The notes under the pieces were generated by a model that worked only from the letters and a program-made list of their open reading frames with translations, ran no database searches and was not told the DNA's origin. A program made the translations under genes and the position numbers. A stretch of DNA of 64,000 bases. It comes from Alkalimonas delamerensis. GTDB lineage: Bacteria > Pseudomonadota > Gammaproteobacteria > Enterobacterales > Alteromonadaceae. How positions within the stretch are numbered: position 1 is the stretch's first letter; each line of letters begins with the position of its first letter. This document shows, piece by piece, positions 8,381-16,043 of this stretch. The stretch covers positions 310,001-374,000 of the forward strand of contig NZ_JAUZVY010000003.1 of assembly GCF_030717955.1 (NCBI RefSeq). Direction: 5' to 3'.

Positions 8381-9085
8381 CTAGGAGTTAAGGGCCGGTA
8401 AATCAAACCAAAGTGCCCGTACCGGCTGTTCGCCTGCCTGAACCTCCAACTTGCTAAGGTCTGTCAGCTTAATGCCATCGCCGGCGTTTAAAGTGTCACC
8501 GGCGATGGCTAGTTCTCCGTCAATCAAGTGCAGGTAGTAACTGCGGCTGGTGGTCACTGGCATGGCCAATGAACCCTGTGCCGGCAACAGCAGCTGTGCC
8601 AGGCTGGCATCTTGCTTGATGCGCAAGGTACCATCACGGCCATCTGGTGTGATCACCGGCGTTAATCCTGGCTCTGCAGCAAACTGCTTTTGCTGGTAAC
8701 TGGGTTCGCCATCGAAGGCATTGGGCTCAATCCAAATCTGCAAAAACGCCAACTCATCGCTGGGGCTGGCATTGTATTCACTGTGGTAAATCCCCCGGCC
8801 AGCGCTCATCAATTGGAACTCTCCGGCTGGCAGCACTTCTTCATTGCCGGCGGAGTCTCTGTGTGCCATAGCGCCTTGCAACACGTAACTGATGATCTCC
8901 ATATTGCGGTGGCCATGAGTATCAAAGCCAGCGCCAGCTGCGACTCTGTCGTCATTGATCACCCGCAACTTGGAAAACCCCATTTGCTGTGGGTTGTAGT
9001 AGTGGCCAAAGGAAAAGGTATGGCGGCTTTTCAGCCAGCCAAAACTGGCCCGGCCCCGCTGATGGCTTCGGATGATTTCAAACAT
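8381..9085 (-). CDS. pirin-like quercetin 2,3-dioxygenase family protein (YhhW type)
   Basis: A 234-residue pirin of the shorter YhhW type. It contains RHTFSFGHYYNP, GFDTHGHRNMEIISYVLQG and GRGIYHSEYN, which provide the His, His, His and Glu metal ligands of the N-terminal cupin. YhhW of E. coli has quercetinase activity in vitro, but the physiological substrate is unknown. The start at 9085 (MFEIIRSHQRG) follows GGAG and agrees with the family N-terminus. It is the upstream partner of the 7422-8333 pirin in the same direction, and both belong to the block of stress or aromatic-related genes read away from the LysR gene at 10597. Confidence 0.9.
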   Translation of the reverse strand: MFEIIRSHQRGRASFGWLKSRHTFSFGHYYNPQQMGFSKLRVINDDRVAAGAGFDTHGHRNMEIISYVLQGAMAHRDSAGNEEVLPAGEFQLMSAGRGIYHSEYNASPSDELAFLQIWIEPNAFDGEPSYQQKQFAAEPGLTPVITPDGRDGTLRIKQDASLAQLLLPAQGSLAMPVTTSRSYYLHLIDGELAIAGDTLNAGDGIKLTDLSKLEVQAGEQPVRALWFDLPALNS

Positions 9086-9209
9086 AGCGCTCTCCAGTAG
9101 CATTGAACACCTTATTACTTTAACTGGCTTACCCGACTGAATAAATCGGATAAAAATGAATCAACCGTTCGTTAATGTCGAATATAAGCCAATCAGCCGC
9201 GCCTTGGAT

Positions 9210-9776
9210 TTAGGGTTTAAACAGCCAGCCAGCCAATAATGGCACCAATCGTGGCATCACCAGATAAACCACCAGCCCAACAATAATGCCAGCAGTCAGC
9301 AAGTGACGGATGCCCCAGAGCCCCAGTAGCGGCAATGCATCAAACAGCACCTGCAGCAATGGTGGGATCAGCATGGTCAGCAGGCATATCACCAGTGTGG
9401 TGATCAGCCACTGTTTCCAGCGGACCGGGTGCGGAGCCGGGCTATGGACTGGCTGAAACCAGTGATCGATGCCACTGGATATCTGCACGTTCTCCGGCAG
9501 CTGCAACAAAGGGGCAACTTTGCCAATCAACTGCTGACGTTCGTCGGAGTCTAGCCAGCGCTTGGCATCGGCCTCGCTGGCAAAACGAACGGCAATCTCA
9601 TAGTGCTGTTGCCCCGGGGTTGGCTTTAAGATGGTCACGCCCTGATGGCCAGCAAAGCCAGCGGCAACTTCAATAATGGTGGCCAGCCAGGATTCATAGC
9701 TGGTGTGCTGACTGGGATCGACCTGATGATGGATCAGGATGGAAGCACCAGCCTGAGGTTGCTGGGATGACGACAT
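9210..9776 (-). CDS. ABM-domain protein with C-terminal membrane hairpin
   Basis: The first 95 or so residues form an antibiotic biosynthesis monooxygenase (ABM) dimeric alpha-beta domain: ASILIHHQVDPSQHTSYESWL, HQGVTILKP and YEIAVRFAS. About 35 linker residues and two hydrophobic segments (roughly 130-150 and 160-185) follow, so the ABM domain is tethered to the inner membrane. Membrane-anchored ABM proteins of this architecture are widespread and uncharacterised; quinone or aromatic oxidation is only a family suggestion. The start at 9776 is set by GGAG just upstream. The gene lies just downstream of the isochorismatase-family gene in the same direction. Confidence 0.85.
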   Translation of the reverse strand: MSSSQQPQAGASILIHHQVDPSQHTSYESWLATIIEVAAGFAGHQGVTILKPTPGQQHYEIAVRFASEADAKRWLDSDERQQLIGKVAPLLQLPENVQISSGIDHWFQPVHSPAPHPVRWKQWLITTLVICLLTMLIPPLLQVLFDALPLLGLWGIRHLLTAGIIVGLVVYLVMPRLVPLLAGWLFKP

Positions 9777-9828
9777 GCTTGGCTCCTGCAACAAGCCCTG
9801 CACAGCATGCTGCGCAGGGCGTGTCAGA

Positions 9829-10455
9829 TTACTTACCAGAGGTTAAAGTGGTGTAGCTGTTGATCAGGTTGCGGTAATCCGGAATATGGTTGGAGAACAG
9901 CTGGCCCAGACCTTCCACATCGTTTCGCCAGTCGCGGTGCAGCTCACAAGCTACGCCAAACCAAGTCATCAACTGGGCACCGGCATCGGACATCCGCTGC
10001 CAGGCGGAGTCGCGTGTCAGCTCATTAAAGGTACCTGAGGCGTCGGTGACCACGAAGACATCAAAGTCTTCCGCCAGCGCAGACAAGGTTGGAAAGGCAA
10101 CACAGACCTCGGTAACCACGCCGGCGATGATCAGTTGCTTTTTGCCGGTTGCTTTGATGGCAGCGACGAACTCCTCGTTGTCCCAGGCGTTGATTTGGCC
10201 AGGGCGGGCGATGAAAGGTGCCTCTGGAAAGATCTCTTTCAGTTCCGGCACCAGTGGACCATTCGGACCCTCTTCAAAGCTGGTGGTTAAAATGGTCGGC
10301 AACTTGAAGTAAGCGGCCAGATCGGCCAGTGCCAATACATTGTTTTTGAATTTGTCCGGGTCGATATCCCGCACCAGCGACAGCAAGCCGGTTTGATGAT
10401 CGACCAAAAGAACAGCGGCGTTGTTTTTGTCCAGACGTACATAGGGTTTGCTCAT
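9829..10455 (-). CDS. isochorismatase-family (YcaC-like) hydrolase
   Basis: A 208-residue cysteine hydrolase. The catalytic Asp is in VLLVDHQTGL, the Lys is in the LTTSFEEGPNGP to ARPGQINAW region and the nucleophile is in GVVTEVCVAFPTLSALA, as in YcaC. The YcaC group forms large rings and has no agreed substrate. The gene is divergent from a LysR regulator whose start is 142 bases away, the classical arrangement of a LysR target. Regulation by that protein of this gene, and possibly of the ABM and pirin genes behind it, is inferred from that geometry. Confidence 0.9.
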   Translation of the reverse strand: MSKPYVRLDKNNAAVLLVDHQTGLLSLVRDIDPDKFKNNVLALADLAAYFKLPTILTTSFEEGPNGPLVPELKEIFPEAPFIARPGQINAWDNEEFVAAIKATGKKQLIIAGVVTEVCVAFPTLSALAEDFDVFVVTDASGTFNELTRDSAWQRMSDAGAQLMTWFGVACELHRDWRNDVEGLGQLFSNHIPDYRNLINSYTTLTSGK

Positions 10456-10596
10456 GATTCGCTCCTTGGCTAGACACCGGCGGCGGAAGTGCGACCGGCA
10501 AGTTCGGCTTTAAAGTCTAGATGGGATACTACGGAGTCGGTAGACTGCTAAACTGTGATGCAGCGTTCCATTTTAAGAACGATAGCAAGGAACCCT

Positions 10597-11505
10597 ATGC
10601 AAGACTTAAATGATCTCTATTACTTTGTGCAGGTGGTCGACTATGGTGGCTTTGCCCCGGCCAGCCGTGCGCTGGGCATTGCCAAATCAAAGCTAAGTCG
10701 ACGTGTTGCTCTGTTGGAAGAGCGACTGCAAGTACGGTTGATTCAGCGCTCCAGCCGCCACTTTCAGGTAACCGATGTTGGCCAGCATTACCTGGAGCAT
10801 TGTCGCGCCATGTTGGTTGAGGCCGATGCGGCCCAGCAAGCGATTGAGCAGGTCCGGGCTGAGCCTTGCGGCAGCATTCGGCTGACCTGCCCGGTCGGGT
10901 TACTGCACTTTCATGTGGCGGATATGCTGGCGGATTTTATGCGTTTGTACCCAAAAATCACCGTGCATCTGGAAGCCACCAACCGTCGGGTCGATGTGTT
11001 GGCAGAAGGGGTGGATTTGGCACTACGGGCCCGGCCGTTACCGCTGGAAAGCAGCGATTTGGTGCTTCGGATCCTCTCTGATCGCGGCCAGTGTCTGGTG
11101 GCCAGCCCACAGCTGGTCGCGCAGCAAGGAGGCTTGCCAGCGCAGCCAGAAGAGCTGCTGCACTGGCCCAGCTTAAGTCGGGCCGGTGCGCATGAGCTGC
11201 ATCAATGGCAGTTGCTGCATCAGGATGGCCGCCAGTTAAAACTGCCTTTTCAACCGCGCTACACCACCACCGATATGCTGGCTTTAAAAACTGCAGCGCT
11301 GTCAGGGGTTGGCGTAGTGCAGTTGCCTTTGTTGATGCTGCAGCAAGAGTTGGCAGAGAAACGTTTGTTGCAACTGCTACCTGAGTGGGAACCAAGGCGT
11401 GAGGTGATCCATCTGGTGTTTCCATCCAGGCGTGGCCTGCTGCCGGCCATTCGGGCACTGATTGATTTTTTGGTTGAGCGTTATGCCCGGATTATGGAAG
11501 ATTGA
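10597..11505 (+). CDS. LysR-family transcriptional regulator
   Basis: A 302-residue regulator with an N-terminal winged helix-turn-helix (MQDLNDLYYFVQVVDYGGFAPASRALGIAKSKLSRRV) and a C-terminal substrate-binding domain beginning near residue 90 (GSIRLTCPVGLLHF). Sequence around the helix-turn-helix resembles the subfamily that controls quinone- or electrophile-induced genes. The ATG at 10597 is preferred to one at 10555 because AAGGAA precedes it and the family starts at this point. It is divergent from the YcaC-like gene and lies upstream of doxX, so it may act on either side. The 140-base spacer should contain its operator, but I saw no perfect T-N11-A palindrome there. Confidence 0.9.
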   Translation: MQDLNDLYYFVQVVDYGGFAPASRALGIAKSKLSRRVALLEERLQVRLIQRSSRHFQVTDVGQHYLEHCRAMLVEADAAQQAIEQVRAEPCGSIRLTCPVGLLHFHVADMLADFMRLYPKITVHLEATNRRVDVLAEGVDLALRARPLPLESSDLVLRILSDRGQCLVASPQLVAQQGGLPAQPEELLHWPSLSRAGAHELHQWQLLHQDGRQLKLPFQPRYTTTDMLALKTAALSGVGVVQLPLLMLQQELAEKRLLQLLPEWEPRREVIHLVFPSRRGLLPAIRALIDFLVERYARIMED

Positions 11506-11606
11506 TCCGGTCTCATTGTTCTATTAAGTAGAATATGATGATTCTAATTATCCAATTTTATAATTCATTAGGCCTTTCTATACTGTGCTCATCGACAACG
11601 GGGATC

Positions 11607-11624
11607 TTTGCCTGATCAGGCAAA
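11607..11624. promoter_or_regulatory. 18-bp perfect palindrome upstream of the DoxX gene
   Basis: TTTGCCTGATCAGGCAAA is a perfect inverted repeat without spacer, located 25 bases before the DoxX start codon in an AT-rich 143-base intergenic region. It is not followed by a T tract, so it is more likely an operator for a dimeric regulator than a terminator. One of the two flanking LysR proteins is a candidate binder, though LysR sites are usually shorter interrupted repeats. Confidence 0.45.
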
Positions 11625-11649
11625 CATCCACAAATAAACCGAGGAAAAG

Positions 11650-12102
11650 ATGATGAACAAAGCAATGGCATTACTGAAAAAATTGGCGGCAACCGAAGCG
11701 GGTTGGGGCGCTTTGGCGCTTAGAGTACCGGTGGGGATTATTTTTGCGGCTCATGGCGCCCAGAAGTTATTCGGCTGGTTTGGTGGTCATGGCCTGGCAG
11801 GGACAGGTGGCTGGATGGAAAGCATTGGCCTGGTGCCGGGGGTGCTGATGGCACTTTTAGCCGGCTCTGCCGAGTTCTTTGGTGGCATCGCGCTGGTGAT
11901 TGGCTTGCTAACCCGGCCGGCGGCCGCCGTGCTTGCCGTTACCATGCTGGTCGCGATATTCGCGGTCCACTTTGAAAACGGCCTTTTTATGAGCAACAAT
12001 GGTTACGAGTTTGGCTTGGCCTTGCTGGCAGCCAGTGTATCCTTGCTATTCAGTGGTGCCGGCAAAGCCTCGGTGGATGCCGCGCTAAGCCGCAGCCACT
12101 AA
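11650..12102 (+). CDS. DoxX family membrane protein
   Basis: A 150-residue protein with four transmembrane segments and the DoxX signatures LALRVPVGIIFAAHGAQKLFGWFGG and AGSAEFFGGIALVIGLLTRPAA. DoxX proteins sit in the inner membrane and in several bacteria are linked to quinone, thiosulfate or oxidative-stress metabolism; the molecular role here is unknown. GAGGAAAAG precedes two adjacent ATG codons (11650 and 11653), either of which could be used. A LysR gene lies on each side. A GC-rich hairpin follows the stop codon. Confidence 0.9.
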   Translation: MMNKAMALLKKLAATEAGWGALALRVPVGIIFAAHGAQKLFGWFGGHGLAGTGGWMESIGLVPGVLMALLAGSAEFFGGIALVIGLLTRPAAAVLAVTMLVAIFAVHFENGLFMSNNGYEFGLALLAASVSLLFSGAGKASVDAALSRSH

Positions 12103-12137
12103 GTGCTATGCCGCAACCACTAAAGTTGCCGCTGAAT

Positions 12138-12166
12138 CAACCCGGCCCAGGCCGGGTTGTTCGTTT
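12138..12166 (+). terminator. rho-independent terminator after the DoxX gene
   Basis: A nine-base stem CAACCCGGC and GCCGGGTTG around a four-base loop is followed by a T-rich stretch (TTCGTTTT). It sits between the DoxX stop and the second LysR gene, whose ribosome binding site begins right after it. The T tract is interrupted, so efficiency may be moderate. Confidence 0.65.
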
Positions 12167-12186
12167 TAACCAACAAGGAGTCTGCA

Positions 12187-13098
12187 ATGGCCCGTTCAAC
12201 CTTAGAGCAATGGCGGATGTTTAAAGCCGTGGCCGAGCATGGTGGTTTTCATCAGGCTGCTGAAGCGGTGTTTAAAAGCCAGTCCAGCATTCACCATGCG
12301 GTCCATAAGTTGGAAGATGTACTTGGGGTCACGCTGTTTCAGGTGGAGGGGCGTAAAACTCAGTTGACCGCCGCCGGTGAGCAGTTGCTGCGGCGCATCA
12401 ACTTTTTGCTGACCGAAGCCGAGCGGATGGAGCAGGTGGCTTTGAACCTGCAAGCCGGGGTGGAATCGACGCTTTGCATTGCAGTGGATGAAGCCTTCCC
12501 GCGTGCGGTGTTGTTTCAGACGTTAAGCGCGGTATCGAACGAGTACCCGCTGATCCGCATTGAGCTGATGGAAACGGTGTTAGCCGGTGCCAATGAATTG
12601 CTGGCGCAGGGCAAAGCCGAAATTGCCGTCTCGCCCTTTACGCTGGCTGATAATTTAAGTGAAGACATTTGTCAGGTCGAGTTTGTCGCAGTGGCAGGCA
12701 GTCAGCACTCGCTGCATCAGCTGGAGCGTGAGCTGACGCTGGAGGATTTAAAGGACTGCCGCCAAATCGTGCTGCGTGATTCAGGCAAAGATCGCAACAA
12801 AGAGCACGGCTGGCTTGGCTCGGAGCAGCGCTGGACTGTCAGTCATGTCGGTACGTCCATCGAGCTGCTGCTGCAACAACTTGGCTTTGCCTGGCTGCCG
12901 CGTCATGCGGTGGCGCCTTATCTGGCAACGGGGCAACTGAAGTTATTGCCGCTTCCTCGAGGCAAGGGCCGTAGCATGACATTTTACCTGAATTTTAACG
13001 ATGCCGAATCCTTAGGACCGGTCGCCAGAACCTTCCTAGGGCATCTAAGGTATCTGACGCAAAACCCCGGGCTTGCAGCGGATGACACAAGCTCCTAG
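12187..13098 (+). CDS. LysR-family transcriptional regulator
   Basis: A 303-residue regulator with an N-terminal helix-turn-helix (LEQWRMFKAVAEHGGFHQAAEAVFKSQSSIHHAVHKLE) and a substrate-binding domain from about residue 90. The effector domain contains the SHVGTSIELLLQQLGFAWLP segment typical of the C-terminal subdomain. The start at 12187 follows AAGGAG; an in-frame ATG at 12157 lies inside the upstream terminator region and is unlikely. It is followed at 36 bases by the DUF924 gene in the same direction. Its targets are unknown; DoxX just upstream is a candidate. Confidence 0.9.
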   Translation: MARSTLEQWRMFKAVAEHGGFHQAAEAVFKSQSSIHHAVHKLEDVLGVTLFQVEGRKTQLTAAGEQLLRRINFLLTEAERMEQVALNLQAGVESTLCIAVDEAFPRAVLFQTLSAVSNEYPLIRIELMETVLAGANELLAQGKAEIAVSPFTLADNLSEDICQVEFVAVAGSQHSLHQLERELTLEDLKDCRQIVLRDSGKDRNKEHGWLGSEQRWTVSHVGTSIELLLQQLGFAWLPRHAVAPYLATGQLKLLPLPRGKGRSMTFYLNFNDAESLGPVARTFLGHLRYLTQNPGLAADDTSS

Positions 13099-13134
13099 TA
13101 TGAAAGCATCCACCCAACAGAGGAAGGTCGACGG

Positions 13135-13680
13135 ATGAAAACCATGCTCAATACGGTACTCACGTTCTGGTTTGAAGAGCTGAACAAAGAACAGTGGTTT
13201 GTCAAAGATCCGGAATTGGATCAGCAAATTCGCGATGTATTTGGCAGCCTGCACCAAATGGCCGCCCGTTGTGAGCTTTATCCCTGGCGACAAGAGCCTC
13301 GGGGGCGATTGGCCGAAATTATTGTACTCGATCAGTTTTCCCGCAATATCTACCGCGACAGTGCACAGGCTTTTGCCTGCGATCCCCTAGCCCTTGGGCT
13401 GGCGCAGGAAGCCATCAACCTAGGGCTGGATCAAGAGCTAACGCCCACCGAGCAAAGCTTTCTGTACCTGCCTTTTATGCACAGCGAGTCGTTGGCTATT
13501 CATGATGTGGCGATGCGTCTGTACGATCAAGAGGGGTTGGAAGACAACCTACAGTTTGAAATCAAGCACCGCGACATCATCGAGCGCTTTGGCCGCTACC
13601 CGCATCGCAATGCCCTGTTGGGGCGCACCTCCACCGCAGAAGAGCTGGCATTTTTACAACAGCCTGGCTCTGGATTTTAA
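13135..13680 (+). CDS. DUF924 family protein
   Basis: A 181-residue all-helical cytoplasmic protein. Family motifs are visible: VLTFWFEELNKEQWFVKDPELDQQI near the start, LAEIIVLDQFSRNIYRD in the middle, FLYLPFMHSESLAIHD, and RFGRYPHRNALLGR near the end. DUF924 proteins have a TPR-like fold and no assigned activity. Length and motifs are complete. It may be cotranscribed with the preceding LysR gene, with an AGG-containing ribosome binding site 36 bases after that gene's stop. Confidence 0.88.
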   Translation: MKTMLNTVLTFWFEELNKEQWFVKDPELDQQIRDVFGSLHQMAARCELYPWRQEPRGRLAEIIVLDQFSRNIYRDSAQAFACDPLALGLAQEAINLGLDQELTPTEQSFLYLPFMHSESLAIHDVAMRLYDQEGLEDNLQFEIKHRDIIERFGRYPHRNALLGRTSTAEELAFLQQPGSGF

Positions 13681-13770
13681 ACCCTGGCTGGGTTGCTCTC
13701 ATTGTGTGAGCGGTTACTAAAAGAATCGGATTGGTTATTTTTTCGCCAGATTTAACATTCCGCACTATAC

Positions 13771-13800
13771 TTGACAAACGGACGTGGTTTTTCCGATACC
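13771..13800 (+). promoter_or_regulatory. candidate sigma-70 promoter for the 13859 gene
   Basis: A perfect -35 hexamer TTGACA (13771-13776) is followed after 18 bases by a weak -10 GATACC (13795-13800). It lies 60 bases before the predicted start codon in an otherwise gene-free 178-base spacer. The -10 is poor, so this is a tentative call. Confidence 0.35.
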
Positions 13801-13858
13801 GCGATCGGCAGCCACTGTCGATCGTATTCGACACTTGTCTGACCAAGCTGAGGGCTGG

Positions 13859-14419
13859 ATGATGATAAGACGTTATTTTATAAGTGATGATTTAGATGAT
13901 TTGGAAGCCATAGAACACGAACTAGAAGCCAAAGGCATCGATACACCACAAATTCACGTGCTGAGCGAGCAAGATGCGGAAGTGGAGCTGCATCACTTGC
14001 ATGAGGTATCGCCTGTACTGAAAAGCGATGTGGTGCACAGCACCGAAGTTGGTGCTGTGGTCGGGGTGATTCTTGCCGCTGTGGTTTTGCTGGTTGCTTA
14101 CTTTAGCGGTTGGACCGACACTGCGGCAGGCTGGGTGCCATTTATTTTCCTGGCCATTGTGGTGCTGGGGTTTTGCACCTGGGAGGGTGGCTTCATAGGC
14201 ATTCAGGAGCCCAATATTCACTTTAAACGTTTCCAGCAAGTGCTGAGCGAAGGCAAGCATGTGCTTTTTATTGATATCGAGCCTGCGCAGGAAGCGGTGG
14301 TTAAGAAAGTGGTTCGCCGACATCCGAAGTTGCAAAATGCCGGCACCGGAGAAGCAGCACCTGGCTGGGTGGTGCGAGCTCAAATTTATTTCAAGCGCTT
14401 TGTCAAAGCCATGCCCTGA
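13859..14419 (+). CDS. conserved membrane protein of unknown function
   Basis: A 186-residue protein that starts MMIRRYFISDDLDDLEAIEHELEAKGI, a cytoplasmic domain of roughly 70 residues rich in acidic residues and histidines (LHHLHEVSPVLKSDVVHSTEVGAVVG). Two transmembrane segments follow (about 70-90 and 95-115), then a soluble tail with GIQEPNIHFKRFQQVLSEGKHVLFIDIEP. I recall homologues labelled NAD/FAD-utilizing enzyme in marine gammaproteobacteria, but no nucleotide-binding motif is visible and the label looks unreliable. A GAGGG ribosome binding site precedes two adjacent ATG codons (13859, 13862). Confidence 0.75.
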   Translation: MMIRRYFISDDLDDLEAIEHELEAKGIDTPQIHVLSEQDAEVELHHLHEVSPVLKSDVVHSTEVGAVVGVILAAVVLLVAYFSGWTDTAAGWVPFIFLAIVVLGFCTWEGGFIGIQEPNIHFKRFQQVLSEGKHVLFIDIEPAQEAVVKKVVRRHPKLQNAGTGEAAPGWVVRAQIYFKRFVKAMP

Positions 14420-14494
14420 TAGCCCCATAGCCAGTGCAGCCGCCATCCGTTGCTGCATTGGCTGTAACTCCCACATTTTCTACAAACTTTCTTC

Positions 14495-14507
14495 GCACAA
14501 CTTGTGC
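14495..14507. promoter_or_regulatory. 13-bp interrupted palindrome upstream of the oxidase operon
   Basis: GCACAA-C-TTGTGC is a perfect inverted repeat in the 235-base region between the membrane protein gene and coxB. It lies about 150 bases before the coxB start and upstream of a TATAGT element near 14530. It could be an operator for the oxidase operon. It does not match the FNR or CRP consensus. Confidence 0.3.
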
Positions 14508-14654
14508 AGCCTCCGCGTTTATGACCTATAGTGACAGAACAGGCGAAAAAGTGTTCGATGGACTGACAGCCAAACAATAGCGGCGGTCCTCGAGTAGTCT
14601 GAAGTCCGATTCCTCTGTTTGCAGTAGTGCCCTGTTACTTTTGCTGATTAAAGG

Positions 14655-16043
14655 ATGAGCCGGATTATGGCGATTGCACTTATTATTCTGCTGTTGATCA
14701 TCGGTACCGTCATTTTTCACGTCGTCAGTCCCTGGTATTTCACTCCGCTTGCTTCCAATTGGTCGACCATCGACAGTACTGTTTCTTTGACCTTCTGGAT
14801 TACCGGCTTCGTCTTTGTGGCTGTGAACTTGTTCCTGGTCTATGTGCTGGTGCGCTACCGCAGCCGGCCGGGATTAAAAGCCGATTACGAGCCAGAAAAC
14901 AAAAAGCTGGAAGGCTGGTTAACCCTGGTCACGACCATAGGGATTGCCGCTATGTTGGCGCCAGGCTTGTATGTTTGGGGCCAGTTTGTCAAACCACCGG
15001 ATGACTCCATGGTGGTGGAAGCCGTTGGTCAGCAATGGCACTGGAGTTATCGTTTTCCCGGCGAAGATGGTGTGCTCGGCAAGGTCGATACCCGTGCCAT
15101 CAGCGAAACCAACCCCTTTGGCCTGGACCCAACGGACCCGGCCAGTCGCGATGATGTGCTGATTTTCAGCAACGAGCTGGTGCTGCCGGTGGACCGGCCG
15201 GTCAAATTGCTGCTGCGTTCCAAGGATGTGTTGCACAACTTCACGGTGCCTCAGTTCCGCGTCAAGATGGATATGGTACCGGGCATTTCCAGTTATCTCT
15301 GGTTTACCCCAACCCGTACCGGCGAGTTCGATGTGATGTGCCAGGAGCTGTGTGGCATTGGTCATTATGCGATGCGTGGTCGGGTGGTGGTAAAAGAGCA
15401 ATCCGACTTCGATGCCTGGCTGGCGCGTCAAGTCACTTTTGCCCAGACTCAGCACCACACCGAAGGCAATGTGGCCTTGGGGCAGGCACAGTACATGGTT
15501 TGTGCCGCCTGCCATGGCATCCAGGGTGAAGGCAATGAAGGACTGCATGCCCCCAGGTTGGCGGGGCAGGATTTGTGGTATCTGCAACGTCAGCTGAAAA
15601 ATTACCAGCAAGGGATCCGCGGCACAGCCGAAGGCGATGTCTTTGGTGGTCAGATGATTGCGATGGCCAATCTGGTTAGCGACGAGCAAAACATGCAGCA
15701 CCTGCTGGCTTACATTGGCTCTTTGCCGGAGCCTGCGAGAGTGGCTGCCGAAGGGGATCTGAGACGCGGGCAACAGCTGTACCGCAATTGTGTGCATTGC
15801 CACGGCGAGCAGGCCGAAGGCAGCTTCCATATGAATGCGCCCCGACTGGCGGGTTTGGAGCCCTGGTACCTGAGCCGGCAGATCGAGTATTTCCGTGACC
15901 GGGTTCGCGGTGGCCACCGGGATGATTTTTATGGCGCCCAAATGAGCCTGTTGGTGCAGTCGCTGCGTTCAGAAGAAGACATCGCTGATCTGGTGGCTTA
16001 CATCAATTCATTGCAACCTGAGCAGCTGGCAAGGAGAGACTGA
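14655..16043 (+). CDS. coxB: cytochrome c oxidase subunit II with two fused cytochrome c domains
   Basis: Electron-entry subunit of a caa3-type terminal oxidase, 462 residues, longer than ordinary subunit II. An N-terminal hydrophobic segment is followed by two further transmembrane helices (about 45-68 and 90-110) and a periplasmic cupredoxin domain with the CuA ligands His194, Cys229, Glu231, Cys233, His237 and Met240 (CQELCGIGHYAM). Two class I cytochrome c domains follow, with haem-binding sites Cys283-Ala-Ala-Cys-His287 and Cys379-Val-His-Cys-His383 and later Met ligands. Each cytochrome domain should feed electrons from soluble cytochrome c or bc1 to CuA. The stop shares one base with the coxA start (TGATG). 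Start could also be the ATG at 14667. Confidence 0.95.
   Translation: MSRIMAIALIILLLIIGTVIFHVVSPWYFTPLASNWSTIDSTVSLTFWITGFVFVAVNLFLVYVLVRYRSRPGLKADYEPENKKLEGWLTLVTTIGIAAMLAPGLYVWGQFVKPPDDSMVVEAVGQQWHWSYRFPGEDGVLGKVDTRAISETNPFGLDPTDPASRDDVLIFSNELVLPVDRPVKLLLRSKDVLHNFTVPQFRVKMDMVPGISSYLWFTPTRTGEFDVMCQELCGIGHYAMRGRVVVKEQSDFDAWLARQVTFAQTQHHTEGNVALGQAQYMVCAACHGIQGEGNEGLHAPRLAGQDLWYLQRQLKNYQQGIRGTAEGDVFGGQMIAMANLVSDEQNMQHLLAYIGSLPEPARVAAEGDLRRGQQLYRNCVHCHGEQAEGSFHMNAPRLAGLEPWYLSRQIEYFRDRVRGGHRDDFYGAQMSLLVQSLRSEEDIADLVAYINSLQPEQLARRD

Noticed and set aside
9829..10455. Nicotinamidase (PncA) for the isochorismatase-family gene
   Set aside because: The metal-binding His/Asp set of PncA is not visible and the sequence runs along YcaC-like proteins.
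14919..15941. 340-codon open frame antisense to coxB
   Set aside because: It lies wholly inside a well-supported gene with haem and CuA motifs, shows no recognisable domain and is a codon-bias shadow.
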